Positions 6,526 through 15,607 of a DNA stretch of 54,147 bases are shown here, piece after piece (positions within the stretch are counted from its first letter, which is position 1; each line of letters opens with the position of its first letter). The stretch is from Myxococcota bacterium (lineage in GTDB: Bacteria; Myxococcota_A; Polyangia; JAAYKL01): positions 1 to 54,147 of the forward strand of contig JANQET010000212.1 of NCBI GenBank assembly GCA_028278265.1, read 5' to 3'. The notes under the pieces are model-generated. The model saw only the letters and a program-made list of their open reading frames with translations. It was not told where the DNA came from and made no database searches. The position numbers were made by a program, and so were the translations under genes.

Positions 6526-8379
6526 CTATTGCACCAGGACAGCGGACATCCTCGACTCGATATAGGGAGACGGGTCCAGGGTGAAATCCCAACAGGCGAT
6601 TCTTCCCCCCTCTTTCAGTCCACAGACCATCTCACCGCCGTCTATCTTGACCACATCGCTATCGGCCGGCTCTGGTGACAGCTGACCGGGAGACCACCAC
6701 GTGATTCGCCCGGAGCTGTGAAGCGCGGTCGTGCGCTCCCCGCCGGTCGAAATTTGGACAAAACCGTCCCCACTCGGCGGGTCGACCTGATCCCAGGGAG
6801 CGGTGCCCCAGCGGACTATTGTCCCGTCTTTTTTCAAGGCGCAGCCGTGGACCTGTCCGCTCGCCACATCGATGAAATCATTTCCCACCGGGGGGGTGGA
6901 CTGTTCGTAGTCGTTTCTTCCCCAACAGCGGAGCTCACCCTCAGTGGTGACACCGCACGTATTTTTCTCACCCAGCGACAAATCGGTAAACTCGACATCT
7001 GTCGGGGCCGTGGATTGCCCCAACCCGTCCTCTCCCCAACAGACCGCCTGTCCGCTCTCCTTCAAGCCGCATGAATGGGTCGCAGCCACAAAAACCCGTT
7101 GAAATCCGTCGTCTGCGGGCGGCGAGGCCTGACCGTCGAAATCGTCTCCCCAGCAGATCACCGTCTGATTGTCTTTGACCGCACAGCCGTGAGTTTCACC
7201 GATGGCCAAGTCAATAAATCGATTGTTGCTGGTGGGAAATCGATCACTCGGATCTCTGACATGTCCCCAGCACTCGATCTTTCCATTTTGTCTGAGGCCA
7301 CAAGCACCGGGGTAGCGCAGGCGGGAGCTCACCCGATAAAAAGGACTGTCAGAGGGGGTAACCGTGGCTCCAGCTTCATCCTCTCCCCAGCAAACGACCC
7401 GGTGCGCTTTGGTGACGCCACATTGATGAAATACGCCGCCGCTGATTTCGCTGAATTGATTTCCTTCCGGAGGCGTATCGTCCAGATACCCCCAACAGAT
7501 CCATTTTCCGTCCCGCTTCAACGCGCAATTGGTATAGATGGCTGAATTTTTGGTAAAACTGCCGTCAACGGCAATTTGTACGAAGTCGTTGCCAGCCGGG
7601 GCATCCGTGATGTCCATATCGAGCCCCCAACATCGAATCGCCTCCTCTGTGGTAATACCACAGGTGTGTCCTGGTCCGGCAGCGAGTTGAGTAAATTGAA
7701 CGTCCTGCGGTACATTGAGCTGGCCCCAACTATTGTCCCCCCAGCAGACCATTGCGCCGTCTTCAATCAAGCCGCAGCTGTGTGTCTCCCCGGCAGCGAC
7801 AAACGTAAACGTTTCTTCATCAGGAGGCGAAGATTGATTAAATTCGTTCGCTCCCCAGCAGGTCACCGATCCCTCTTCGGTCAAACCGCAGGAATGAAGC
7901 TTGCCGGCAGAGATTTGAATGAATGAATTACCATCCGGCTGATCGAGCTGACCGAATTCGTTGCTTCCCCAGCAATCGATTGTTTGGTTCAGTTTCAATC
8001 CACAAGTGTGTGACCGGCCGGCCGTGATCTGCGTCCATTCCTCGTTCGGTTGTGGTTCGGACTGCCCATCGCCATTGTCCCCCCAACAGAGAACCGACTG
8101 GTCCAGCTTGATACCGCAAGTGTGGTAATAACCGCTGGCTACCTGCTGAAACTGAAATTCGCTGTCCCCATCCCCATCCCCATCCCCGTCGCCATCCCCA
8201 TCCCCATCCCCATCCCCGTCCCCGTCGCTGTCTCCATCGGCATCTCCATCAGCGCCATCAGCCCCATCGGGCTCATCGGTGTCTCCTCCGGTGTCGTCGA
8301 TTAAACTGCACCGCAGGGTCATCACTCCGATCCCGATCGTCAGCATCAGCGCTACATTCTTGACCATGGTCCCGTCCAT
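6526..8379 (-). CDS. RCC1-repeat beta-propeller lipoprotein with Asp-Gly linker
   Basis: A 617-residue exported protein. After a hydrophobic leader there is a lipobox-like TLRC (Cys24; the Arg at -1 is unusual), an acidic linker of DG/DA repeats to about residue 72, then some 13 RCC1-like repeats of ~40 residues. Each repeat has a Cys-Gly-[LIV] followed ~9 residues later by Cys-Trp-Gly, so one disulfide per blade is likely. Such propellers usually bind partners at the cell surface; no catalytic motif is seen. ATG 8379 is chosen over upstream starts because AAGGGGG lies ahead and the leader begins there. A second protein of the type is cut by the right edge of the window. Confidence 0.85.
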   Translation of the reverse strand: MDGTMVKNVALMLTIGIGVMTLRCSLIDDTGGDTDEPDGADGADGDADGDSDGDGDGDGDGDGDGDGDGDGDSEFQFQQVASGYYHTCGIKLDQSVLCWGDNGDGQSEPQPNEEWTQITAGRSHTCGLKLNQTIDCWGSNEFGQLDQPDGNSFIQISAGKLHSCGLTEEGSVTCWGANEFNQSSPPDEETFTFVAAGETHSCGLIEDGAMVCWGDNSWGQLNVPQDVQFTQLAAGPGHTCGITTEEAIRCWGLDMDITDAPAGNDFVQIAVDGSFTKNSAIYTNCALKRDGKWICWGYLDDTPPEGNQFSEISGGVFHQCGVTKAHRVVCWGEDEAGATVTPSDSPFYRVSSRLRYPGACGLRQNGKIECWGHVRDPSDRFPTSNNRFIDLAIGETHGCAVKDNQTVICWGDDFDGQASPPADDGFQRVFVAATHSCGLKESGQAVCWGEDGLGQSTAPTDVEFTDLSLGEKNTCGVTTEGELRCWGRNDYEQSTPPVGNDFIDVASGQVHGCALKKDGTIVRWGTAPWDQVDPPSGDGFVQISTGGERTTALHSSGRITWWSPGQLSPEPADSDVVKIDGGEMVCGLKEGGRIACWDFTLDPSPYIESRMSAVLVQ

Positions 8380-8652
8380 TTTGATCCCCCTTCTGTTGAT
8401 CGCATGGTTCCCGGTTTGTTCAATAGCTGTTGTTGGGACAATGCACAGCATCCCCAAAAGTTCGAAATATCTTCGTCGAACGCCGCGAATTTCAGCATCT
8501 GGCAGTGGGCTGGGTAGGGGGATTCGTATCAATGAAGTGGGTGATTTTTGAAGGGATCGCTGGTGTTTAAAACGGATCCAGAAAAGCGGCAGCGTTGAGC
8601 TGAGAAAGTCGACGAATAGCGTGCATCGTCGGTTTAGCCGGACTACTCCGGA

Positions 8653-9729
8653 TTACTCGATAGCCGCGGGATGCTCCAAGTAGTACCGCGCCCGTTGTTG
8701 CACGGTGAGATTGCGCCAGCTGTCCGTGTTGTGGAGGAGCTTTTCCAGCAGCAGTGCTCGCGCAGGGCCGCTGAAAAATTGGTTGAACCGCCGGTTCAAT
8801 TGCTGGGAGATTTTTCGCAGGGTCTCGAGGTCGTGGGTCACTTTGTCCAGCTGGGCAGCGGCCTCGGCGTGGTTTTCCGCGACGAACACGGTAGGGAAGG
8901 CCTCTAGGACCAAACGTCCGCTGAGGCTCAGCGTGGGGATACCGGATGCCGCGTATTGGACGATACGACTGGGCAGTTGAAACGAACCGAGCCCTGCCAA
9001 ATCTTCGAAGTCATACATCGTACCGGCGTAGCTTTCGAATGTCTGGGAGATGTTCAACGCCATGCGGGAACTGCGCAAGACCCGGGTCACACCGCCCTTG
9101 TGGTTGTCGGCGTCCTCGATGTACCCACCGTGAATTCCGTGCGGATCGCTGCTCACATTGCCGAAGACACGGGCCCTGACAGGGAAGGAGGCGATCAAGT
9201 CGTAGCGGTGTTGGCGTACCGGCCCAGTGCAGTTGCCGAGAAACACCAGGTCCCATTTTGCCTCCTCTGGTGAATAGCAGTAGGGGAAAAACTCCTGTGA
9301 CGTCCAAAATGGAACGTTTATTCCGGGGCGATGCCCTTTTTGTTCGTAGTACCGCAAGATGTGTTCGGGGCCGCAGTGCAGTACGATATCGTAGTAATCG
9401 ACAATATGTTTGTAGCAAATTTCGTAGAGCACCGGGTCGTCGGGCAGCCAGACAACTGTTGTGATCCCCCGCTGCTTCGCCTCATCGATCAGCGATGGCG
9501 TCAGGGTCGCTGCGCGAAAGACGAACAGCACGTCTGGTCGGGCCTCCATCGCTTCATTCAAGGCGGTTCGAATGTTTAGCAGATCGGCTTCATCGGAGGG
9601 AAAGCGGTGACCGCGCCATACCGGGCCGGTGCTGTGAACCCGGTGGCCACGGTCGAGAACCGCGCGCTCCAGACTTTCGCAGACGTGGCGTTCTAAAATA
9701 GTGTCAAAGAGGCAAAAGGTTATTGGCAT
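8653..9729 (-). CDS. CgeB-like glycosyltransferase
   Basis: A 358-residue cytoplasmic protein of the spore-maturation CgeB/family-1 glycosyltransferase type. The N-terminal half is a Rossmann-like domain (FCLFDTILERHVCESLERAV, then DVLFVFRAATLTPSLIDEAK, TTVVWLPDDPVLYE). The second half has the nucleotide-sugar-binding pattern: DLVFLGNCTGPVRQHRYDLI, ALNISQTFESYAG, the SRIVQYAASGIPTLS segment typical of family 1, and a terminal helix bundle. The acceptor is unknown. It lies 48 nt downstream of the six-repeat lipoprotein gene and upstream of the RCC1 gene on the same strand, so it may belong to one unit that modifies or builds a surface structure. Confidence 0.83.
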   Translation of the reverse strand: MPITFCLFDTILERHVCESLERAVLDRGHRVHSTGPVWRGHRFPSDEADLLNIRTALNEAMEARPDVLFVFRAATLTPSLIDEAKQRGITTVVWLPDDPVLYEICYKHIVDYYDIVLHCGPEHILRYYEQKGHRPGINVPFWTSQEFFPYCYSPEEAKWDLVFLGNCTGPVRQHRYDLIASFPVRARVFGNVSSDPHGIHGGYIEDADNHKGGVTRVLRSSRMALNISQTFESYAGTMYDFEDLAGLGSFQLPSRIVQYAASGIPTLSLSGRLVLEAFPTVFVAENHAEAAAQLDKVTHDLETLRKISQQLNRRFNQFFSGPARALLLEKLLHNTDSWRNLTVQQRARYYLEHPAAIE

Positions 9730-9777
9730 GCTGGTACTTCACTTTCGGTCTATTCGGTCCATGTACAAGAGATTGCG

Positions 9778-12138
9778 CTAGTGCGCTTCGATTTGGTCCA
9801 GATAGGCCCAATCATTGTAGGGCCAGACGGTGTCTTTGTCGACGCTGCGATAGTAGACGTCATATGTTCCCGGGACGACGCGGAGGATTTTCGGATAGGC
9901 GGAATTGGTACCGTTGCAGGTCTCTCCGAGGGAGAAGGTGTCATCGGTGACCACGTCGACGAGGGAAATCGATCCTTCGTCTATGTCCGAGCAGATGACC
10001 GGTAGGTCGCCCAGGGTGATGTCGAGGCAGAGGTCGGTGAACGGTACGTCGACCACCACGGATCCGCTGACCAGGATCGGCTCGTCGGCGAGGATTTTGG
10101 CCCAGTCGTTGTATGGCCAGACGGTCAGTTTGTCGACGCTGCGGTAGTAGACATCGTAGGTTCCCGGAACGACGCGAAGGGTCTTGGGATAGGCGGAATT
10201 GGTACCGTTACAGGTTTCGCCGAGATTGAAGGTATCGTCGGTGACCCCATCGACCAGGTAAATCGAGCCCTCGTCCGTGTCCGAACAGATTACCGGTTGA
10301 CTGCCCAGGGTGATGTCCACTTCCAGGTCGACAAAGGGAACATCGACCACCAATGGACCGCTGGCGGTGATCGGCTGGTCGGCGAGGATTTTGGCCCAAT
10401 CGTTGTAGGGCCAGACGGTGGCCTTGTCGACGCTGCGATAGTAGATGTCGTAGGTCCCCGGGACGACGCGAAGGGATTTGGGGTAGGCGGAAACGGTGCC
10501 GTTGCAGGTTTCGCCGAGATTGAAGGTGTCGTTGGTGAGGACATCGACGAGGTATATGGAGCCCTCATCCGTGTCCGAGCAGATCACCGGTTGACTGCCC
10601 AGGGTGATGTCCAGTTCAAGGTCGATGTAGGGGACATCGACCACCAGCGGACCACTGGTGGTGATTGGTTCTTCGGCGAGGACTTTGGCCCAGTCGTTGT
10701 AGGGCCAGACGGTGGCTTTATCGACGCTGCGATAGTAGATGTCGTAGGTTCCCGGGACGATGCGAAGGGTTTTGGGATAGGCGGAAACGGTGCCGTTGCA
10801 GGTTTCGCCGAGATTGAAGGTGTCGTTGGTGAGGACATCGACGAGGTATATGGAGCCCTCGTCCGTGTCCGAACAGATCACCGGTTCATCCCCCAGCGTG
10901 ATGTCCAATTCGAGGTCGACGAAGGGGATGTCGACCACCAGTGGGCCGCTCGTGGTAATCGGTTCCTCGGACAACACTTTGGCCCAGTCGTTGTAAGGCC
11001 AGACGGTGGCTTTGTCGACGCTTCGATAGTAGATGTCGTAGAGTCCCGGCACGATACGAAGCGATTTGGGATAGGCGGAAACGGTACCGTTGCAGGTTTC
11101 GCCGAGATTGAAGGTGTCGTTGGTGAGGACATCGACGAGGTAGATCGAGCCCTCATCCGTATCCGAACAGATCACCGGTTCATCCCCCAGGGTGAGGTCC
11201 AATTGGAGGTCGACGAAGGGGATGTCGACCACCAGTGGGCCGCTGGCGGTAATCGGCTCCTCGGACAACACTTTGGCCCAATCGTTGTAGGGCCAGACAG
11301 TGTCTTTGTCGACGCTGCGATAGTAGACGTCGTAGGTCCCCGGGACGATACGAATGGTTTTGGGATAGGCGGAGACGGTACCGTTGCAGGTCTCGCCGAG
11401 ATTGAAGGTGTCGTCGGTGAGGACATCGACGAGGTAAATCGAGCCCTCATCCGTATCGGAACAGATCACCGGTAGGCCGCCCAGGGTGATATCGAGCTCC
11501 AGGTCGATAAAGGGAACGTCGACAATGAACTCACACTCCTCGGTATCCGGGTCGGTATCGGTATCTGAATCCGTGTCCGCATCCGTGTCTGTGTCTGAGT
11601 CGGTATCCGTGTCTGCATCAGTATCAGAATCTGAGTCGGTATCAGCGTCGGTGTCGGTGTCAGCGTCGGTGTCGGTGTCGGTGTCCGAGTCAGTATCGGT
11701 GTCCGAGTCGGTATCGGTATCTGTGTCTGCGTCAGAATCAGTATCAGAATCTGTGTCGGTATCCGAGTCGGTGTCGGTGTCCGAATCCGTATCTGTGTCC
11801 GAGTCGGTGTCGGTGTCCGAGTCAGCATCGGTGTCCGAATCCGTATCTGTGTCCGAGTCAGCATCGGTGTCCGTGTCTGAATCAGAGTCGGTATCGGTAT
11901 CTGAGTCTGCGTCAGAGTCGGTATCGGTATCTGAGTCTGCGTCAGAATCAGAATCAGAATCTGAGTCCGAATCGGTATCGGTGTCCGTGTCCGAATCCGC
12001 GTCAGTGTCGGTGTCCGTGTCCGAATCAGTGTCGGTATCCGTGTCGGCGCCGGTGTCAGGATCCTGTTCGTCTTCGCTGCAGCTGACAGCCCAAAGGCTG
12101 ATGCTCAATACCACAATAGTGACAGACTTCGAGGTCAT
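9778..12138 (-). CDS. lipoprotein with Asp-Thr/Ser linker and six 98-residue repeats
   Basis: A 786-residue predicted lipoprotein: leader, lipobox AVSC (Cys20), then about 170 residues of (T/S/A)-D dipeptides, then six nearly identical repeats of 98 residues. Each repeat contains [51 protein letters not shown] and VWPYNDWA; the two Cys per repeat could pair. The last repeat ends short. I know no family for it; the pattern suggests a surface stalk carrying repeated beta domains. ATG 12138 has AAGGAAAG ahead and begins the leader; an upstream ATG at 12210 is less likely. The acidic linker gives long Ser/Val frames on the other strand that are not genes. Confidence 0.8.
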   Translation of the reverse strand: MTSKSVTIVVLSISLWAVSCSEDEQDPDTGADTDTDTDSDTDTDTDADSDTDTDTDSDSDSDSDSDADSDTDTDSDADSDTDTDSDSDTDTDADSDTDTDSDTDADSDTDTDSDTDTDSDTDTDSDTDTDSDTDSDADTDTDTDSDTDTDSDTDTDTDADTDTDADTDSDSDTDADTDTDSDTDTDADTDSDTDTDPDTEECEFIVDVPFIDLELDITLGGLPVICSDTDEGSIYLVDVLTDDTFNLGETCNGTVSAYPKTIRIVPGTYDVYYRSVDKDTVWPYNDWAKVLSEEPITASGPLVVDIPFVDLQLDLTLGDEPVICSDTDEGSIYLVDVLTNDTFNLGETCNGTVSAYPKSLRIVPGLYDIYYRSVDKATVWPYNDWAKVLSEEPITTSGPLVVDIPFVDLELDITLGDEPVICSDTDEGSIYLVDVLTNDTFNLGETCNGTVSAYPKTLRIVPGTYDIYYRSVDKATVWPYNDWAKVLAEEPITTSGPLVVDVPYIDLELDITLGSQPVICSDTDEGSIYLVDVLTNDTFNLGETCNGTVSAYPKSLRVVPGTYDIYYRSVDKATVWPYNDWAKILADQPITASGPLVVDVPFVDLEVDITLGSQPVICSDTDEGSIYLVDGVTDDTFNLGETCNGTNSAYPKTLRVVPGTYDVYYRSVDKLTVWPYNDWAKILADEPILVSGSVVVDVPFTDLCLDITLGDLPVICSDIDEGSISLVDVVTDDTFSLGETCNGTNSAYPKILRVVPGTYDVYYRSVDKDTVWPYNDWAYLDQIEAH
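9790..11524 (-). repeat. six tandem 294-bp coding repeats
   Basis: Six in-frame copies of a 294-bp unit make up the 3' two thirds of the lipoprotein gene. Copies differ mostly at silent sites and a few codons, and the copy next to the stop codon is shortened. Such closeness at DNA level points to recent duplication or continuing recombination between copies, so copy number may vary between strains. Confidence 0.85.
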
Positions 12139-12283
12139 CAGGCTTTCCTTTCGTTCATCGACCCAAAACAACACCGAGAAAAATAAACCACGGGAGTCCG
12201 GTTTGGTCAAAGATCGAATCCGGCTGGGGGGCGCCTCGCGGTGAGGTATCCCGTATCGGGCCGGGATTTTTGGGGCGAGTTTT

Positions 12284-13969
12284 TTAGAGCTTGAAGGGAT
12301 ACTTGACGTTGATCTTGGGGCCGTCGAATTTGGGGAAACGGGCTTTGCGCACTGCTCTGGCCGCGCATAGACCGACCGGGGTTCCCGCGTTGGGTCCGAG
12401 TGCGGCGGCAGATGTCACCCGACCGGTGCCCGCAATGGTGACGGCCATGGTGATCGTTCCGCCCTGACCTTGACCGCACCGTTTGACGCCCGACGCAGCG
12501 GTGCGCATGCCGGCCTGCACATCGGAACGACTCAGCTTCTTGGGTATACGGTCATCACTGCTTTGTGAACTGCCGGCGGCCTTTTTTGACCGCTGACGGT
12601 GGATAGTGCTCTTGCCCAATAGATCGTCCAGCGCGGCCGTCGATTTTTTGGGAGATCGGGTCGCCTTTTCCTTGGGGGCAGCGGCTGGAGTCGGCTTACT
12701 GTTCACCGCCGAGTTGCTGCTCGATTTGGCTCGGTCACTCTGTTCGCGGTTCGGCGTGCTCTTCACCGGCTGCCGTCGGGATTTTCCTTTGCGCGACGAC
12801 CGCGGTGTGGCACCTGCGATCCGGGTCCGCTTGTTGTTGGTGTTGCCGGCTGTGCCCGATGTGGGCGCTCTCGTCTCGCTCTCGTGAACAGGAGATTTTG
12901 CCAAATCCGCTTGTTGAGCTTTGGGGTGGGGGGTACGCTGGTCGCGCTCCGGGGTTTGATTCAATTCGGCCAATTTTGACTCGAGGGCAGCCAGTCGATC
13001 GCCCAATTCATTGGGTTGTTGGTCGGTGCGTATGAGGATCCCGGTGACCACTGCCGCGACCGCCACGACCACCACCGCGGCGACAATGACCACCCATTTG
13101 CGATCCCGCCGCGAGCTCCGATCATCCGGAACGATCAATCCGGGGGTGCCCAGCGGGGATTGAAAAGCTGGGCTGGCGTCAAAGGGTAGGAGATCTTCGC
13201 CGGGAGCATCCTGTGGATCTGCGATCGATCCGGCCAGCGCACGGATGTCGATCAGGCCCGAGCCGACCTGCTCGCTTTTGCTTGCCGCGAGGGCCTCGTC
13301 TTGTTGTGCATCAGTCGACAAGGTTTGAAGCCTGTTCAATGAAAACAACACTGAATCTTCACCCCGCTGCCCCGTCGAGGCGGCTGGTTTGGGCTGGGTG
13401 CTGGTCGGCTGAGTGGGCACACCGAGCGATTGCTCGAACAAACCGCCGGTCATACCGGATGAGGTAAAGAGATTCTCTTTGGCATCGTCATTAGTACTCC
13501 CGCCGAATAGGGCTTCTCCCGGTGCCTGGGCAAACAGATCCTCGCGGGGTTCGATGGAGGGCGGCGCATCGGACAGTTGGTCGACCGCTCGGCCATCCAC
13601 GGTGATCGATGCCTGACACCGCTTGCACGTAAAGCGAATCGTCTTGCCCTCCACTTTGTCCCGTCCAATTCCGTATTGGGCCGAGCAGGCATGACATTTT
13701 ATTTTGATCGTCTCATTTTCGGCCGGGTGGCCAGAACTCTGTTGTGCGCTGTTTCTCACGGCTTGGCGTTGGGCCTCGGTCAATCCCGCCGGGGAGGCGG
13801 TTTGTTGAAATGCTTCGAAGGCCTGGGACGCGGACTGCTCCAGCTCCTCGGTCAGGCGCCGGAGTTCCGGATCGGCGCTCAGGGCCGCCTGAATGCGAGT
13901 CCGCTCTTTGGAGTCCAGTTCGCCCAAAACATAAGCGGTGAGCCGCTCTGGGGAAATTTCGTGCTTCAT
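12284..13969 (-). CDS. membrane anti-sigma-like protein with MJ0042 zinc ribbon and AgmX/TonB-like end
   Basis: A 561-residue protein with mixed parts. Residues 1-55 look like the cytoplasmic start of an anti-sigma factor ([22 protein letters not shown]). A CxxC-CxxC zinc ribbon of MJ0042 type follows (Cys92, 95, 115, 118). One transmembrane helix lies at ~291-313, then a long Pro/Ser/Lys-rich stretch, and a C-terminal ~90-residue domain ([20 protein letters not shown]...[17 protein letters not shown]...ARKARFPKF-like) of the AgmX/TonB-C type. The ATG follows the sigma stop by 3 nt with GGAGGG ahead, so the two are coupled. I infer that the outer part senses or binds an envelope partner and the inner part holds the sigma factor. 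Confidence 0.8.
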   Translation of the reverse strand: MKHEISPERLTAYVLGELDSKERTRIQAALSADPELRRLTEELEQSASQAFEAFQQTASPAGLTEAQRQAVRNSAQQSSGHPAENETIKIKCHACSAQYGIGRDKVEGKTIRFTCKRCQASITVDGRAVDQLSDAPPSIEPREDLFAQAPGEALFGGSTNDDAKENLFTSSGMTGGLFEQSLGVPTQPTSTQPKPAASTGQRGEDSVLFSLNRLQTLSTDAQQDEALAASKSEQVGSGLIDIRALAGSIADPQDAPGEDLLPFDASPAFQSPLGTPGLIVPDDRSSRRDRKWVVIVAAVVVVAVAAVVTGILIRTDQQPNELGDRLAALESKLAELNQTPERDQRTPHPKAQQADLAKSPVHESETRAPTSGTAGNTNNKRTRIAGATPRSSRKGKSRRQPVKSTPNREQSDRAKSSSNSAVNSKPTPAAAPKEKATRSPKKSTAALDDLLGKSTIHRQRSKKAAGSSQSSDDRIPKKLSRSDVQAGMRTAASGVKRCGQGQGGTITMAVTIAGTGRVTSAAALGPNAGTPVGLCAARAVRKARFPKFDGPKINVKYPFKL

Positions 13970-13972
13970 CGC

Positions 13973-14506
13973 TCAGCCCTCCTGCACTAGGGTTGCGCTG
14001 CCGCGAAGGCGATCGCGAACACTGCCCAACGCGCTGGTGAGCAGCTTGCTCACTGAACCGAGGGATCGACCCATCACTTGGCCAATCTCCCGATAGGTCA
14101 ACTGGTCTTCGAATTTCAGGCGGAATGCCTCCTGCTGATCGGCGGGTAATTCGGCGAGTACTTCGAGCACCAGGTTGTGCGTCTCGTTGAGCATGGCCCG
14201 CTGAGCCGGTCCCCCACGTGAGGCAGGGTCTGGTACTGCCTGAGCGTCGTCGATGCGCCCCATTCGTCCCTCCTTTTTCATCACGTCCAACGCGCGGTTG
14301 CGGCAGACCGTAAACAACCAACCCGCCAGCCGGTGCTCCACTTTGTCTCGATCGGTCTTACACAGTTTGAGAAAACCGTCTTGGACCACATCGCGAGCCA
14401 GGTCGACGTTTCCCGTCATCCGAGTGACGAATCTGAGCAAAGGGCGCTCATAGCGGTCTAGAGCCGACTCTATCCATGCCAGTTGGGACCGGGGTTCTCG
14501 GGTCAT
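13973..14506 (-). CDS. ECF-type RNA polymerase sigma factor
   Basis: A 177-residue sigma-70 family protein of the extracytoplasmic-function group. Region 2 is seen at residues ~10-75 (YERPLLRFVTRMTGN, DVVQDGFLKLC, LAGWLFTVCRNRALDVMKK) and region 4 at ~112-168 (LAELPADQQEAFRLKFEDQLTYREIGQVMGRSLGSVSKLL, a helix-turn-helix that binds the -35 element). ATG 14506 has AGGAGG 4 nt upstream, so the longer frame starting at 14578 is unlikely. It is followed 3 nt after its stop by the anti-sigma-like gene, the standard arrangement for self-regulated sigma/anti-sigma pairs. Confidence 0.87.
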   Translation of the reverse strand: MTREPRSQLAWIESALDRYERPLLRFVTRMTGNVDLARDVVQDGFLKLCKTDRDKVEHRLAGWLFTVCRNRALDVMKKEGRMGRIDDAQAVPDPASRGGPAQRAMLNETHNLVLEVLAELPADQQEAFRLKFEDQLTYREIGQVMGRSLGSVSKLLTSALGSVRDRLRGSATLVQEG

Positions 14507-14727
14507 TCGCCTCCTGCGGTGCCGTGCGTGGCAACCGCGCCTCTGAAAAGAGAACGATTCAGAGGGGATTTCGTTCACCTCCTACCCACTATTTTTGCAT
14601 ATCAAACGGGTCCGCCGGTAAAAAAAAACCGCAGCTGCCGGCAGCGAGAGCACAAACCGACGACAGTAGCGCCGCAGGTAATGAATCTGCCACGGCGGAG
14701 TGATCCCCTCAAATTGCAAATTGATTC

Positions 14728-14761
14728 TTGACGAATTAAGTTGTTGACCATAGAATTAATT
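14728..14761 (+). promoter_or_regulatory. sigma-70 promoter with overlapping inverted repeat for the ArsR gene
   Basis: A -35 box TTGACG (14728-14733), a 17-bp spacer and a -10 box TAGAAT (14751-14756) stand 36 bp ahead of the ArsR start. AATTAA at 14734-14739 and TTAATT at 14756-14761 form an inverted repeat over the spacer and -10 box, a likely site for self-repression by the ArsR protein. The boxes are seen directly; their use is inferred. Confidence 0.5.
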
Positions 14762-14791
14762 TGATATTTATCGAAACAAAAGGAGTGGGCA

Positions 14792-15361
14792 ATGGACGAA
14801 AAAATAGCAGAGCTCCTGGAGTTTTTTAAGGCCTTGGCAGATGAAAACCGCTTGAAAATAGTCGGATTGCTGGCCCAGGGGGAATACACGGTAGAGCAGT
14901 TGGCCGAGATGTTCGATCTGCGGCCGTCAACGGTTTCGCACCACCTGGGCAAGTTGTCCAAAGCGGGGTTGGTCAGCGCCCGCTCGGACAGCTACTACAA
15001 TGTCTACAAATTGGAGACAAAGAAATTGGAGGCGTTGTCGCAGCGGTTGCTCGCGCGGGAAACCTTTCCGGCTGTCACCGCCGAGGTGGACATGGATGCC
15101 TACGACCGCAAAGTGATCAACACCTTTTGTGGACCGGACGGCCGCATTCGCCAGTTCCCGGCCCAGCGAAAGAAATTCGAGGTGATTCTGCGGTACGTGC
15201 TCAAGGCCTTCGAGCCGGGGGTCCGGTACACCGAAAAGCAGGTCAACAGAATCCTGAAAAAATACTCGGACGACACCGCCTGTCTCAGGCGCGGGTTCGT
15301 CGACTACAAAATGATGGAGCGGGAAGACGGCGGAGGGGAGTACTGGCGGACGGATGAGTAA
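14792..15361 (+). CDS. ArsR-family regulator with DUF2087 domain
   Basis: A 189-residue DNA-binding protein. The first ~85 residues are an ArsR winged helix (FFKALADENRLKIVGLLAQGEYTVEQLAEMFDLRPSTVSHHLGKLSKAGLV). No CxC metal site is present in the recognition helix, so metal sensing of the classic type is not indicated. Residues ~105-180 are DUF2087 (FCGPDGRIRQFPAQRKKFEVILRYV, YTEKQVNRILKKY, CLRRGFVDYKMMERE), a common partner of this wing. ATG 14792 has AGGAG 7 nt ahead. The gene is divergent from the ECF sigma gene and convergent with a small secreted protein; its target is not evident. Confidence 0.9.
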   Translation: MDEKIAELLEFFKALADENRLKIVGLLAQGEYTVEQLAEMFDLRPSTVSHHLGKLSKAGLVSARSDSYYNVYKLETKKLEALSQRLLARETFPAVTAEVDMDAYDRKVINTFCGPDGRIRQFPAQRKKFEVILRYVLKAFEPGVRYTEKQVNRILKKYSDDTACLRRGFVDYKMMEREDGGGEYWRTDE

Positions 15362-15387
15362 AACTCGTGAGTCGTAGCGCGGTGCCA

Positions 15388-15558
15388 TCAGGGGGTCACG
15401 TCGTTGATGTATTTATTACGGAGTCTGATCATCAACAACCACCGGACCCGTTCGAGTTTGTCCGGGTCCATCGCCTGGCAAAGCGTGGGCTCTTCAGACG
15501 CGGCCGACAAAGAGATCAGCAAACTGCAGAGCGTGGCGGTGAAAACACATTTCTTCAT
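15388..15558 (-). CDS. small secreted protein (56 residues)
   Basis: A short frame with good gene signs: GGGAG 9 nt ahead of ATG 15558, a classical signal peptide (MKKCVFTATLCSLLISLSAA) and a polar mature part of about 35 residues ending in TGA at 15388. The mature part has one Cys and a basic helix (DKLERVRWLLMIRLRNK). The stop of the hydrolase lipoprotein gene lies 49 nt upstream on the same strand, so the two may be co-transcribed. I do not recognise it; the basic amphipathic helix could contact membrane or a partner. It is convergent with the ArsR gene. Confidence 0.5.
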   Translation of the reverse strand: MKKCVFTATLCSLLISLSAASEEPTLCQAMDPDKLERVRWLLMIRLRNKYINDVTP

Positions 15559-15607
15559 TTTCAAACTCCCTGTTTCGATTGGTTTGGTTGTTGACTCGGC
15601 CTACGGC

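Noticed and set aside
9790-11524. CRISPR-like periodic repeats.
   Set aside because: The period is 294 bp, the repeats are translated throughout, and there are no unique spacers or cas genes.
11486-12244. Long frame on the + strand rich in Ser-Val dipeptides.
   Set aside because: It is the complement of the Asp-rich linker of the lipoprotein gene on the minus strand; the same artefact occurs opposite other acidic linkers (for example 33936-34367 and 16473-16868).
12240-12290. Terminator after the anti-sigma-like gene.
   Set aside because: A short ATCCCG/CGGGAT stem exists, but the T-run lies on the + strand, where no gene ends.
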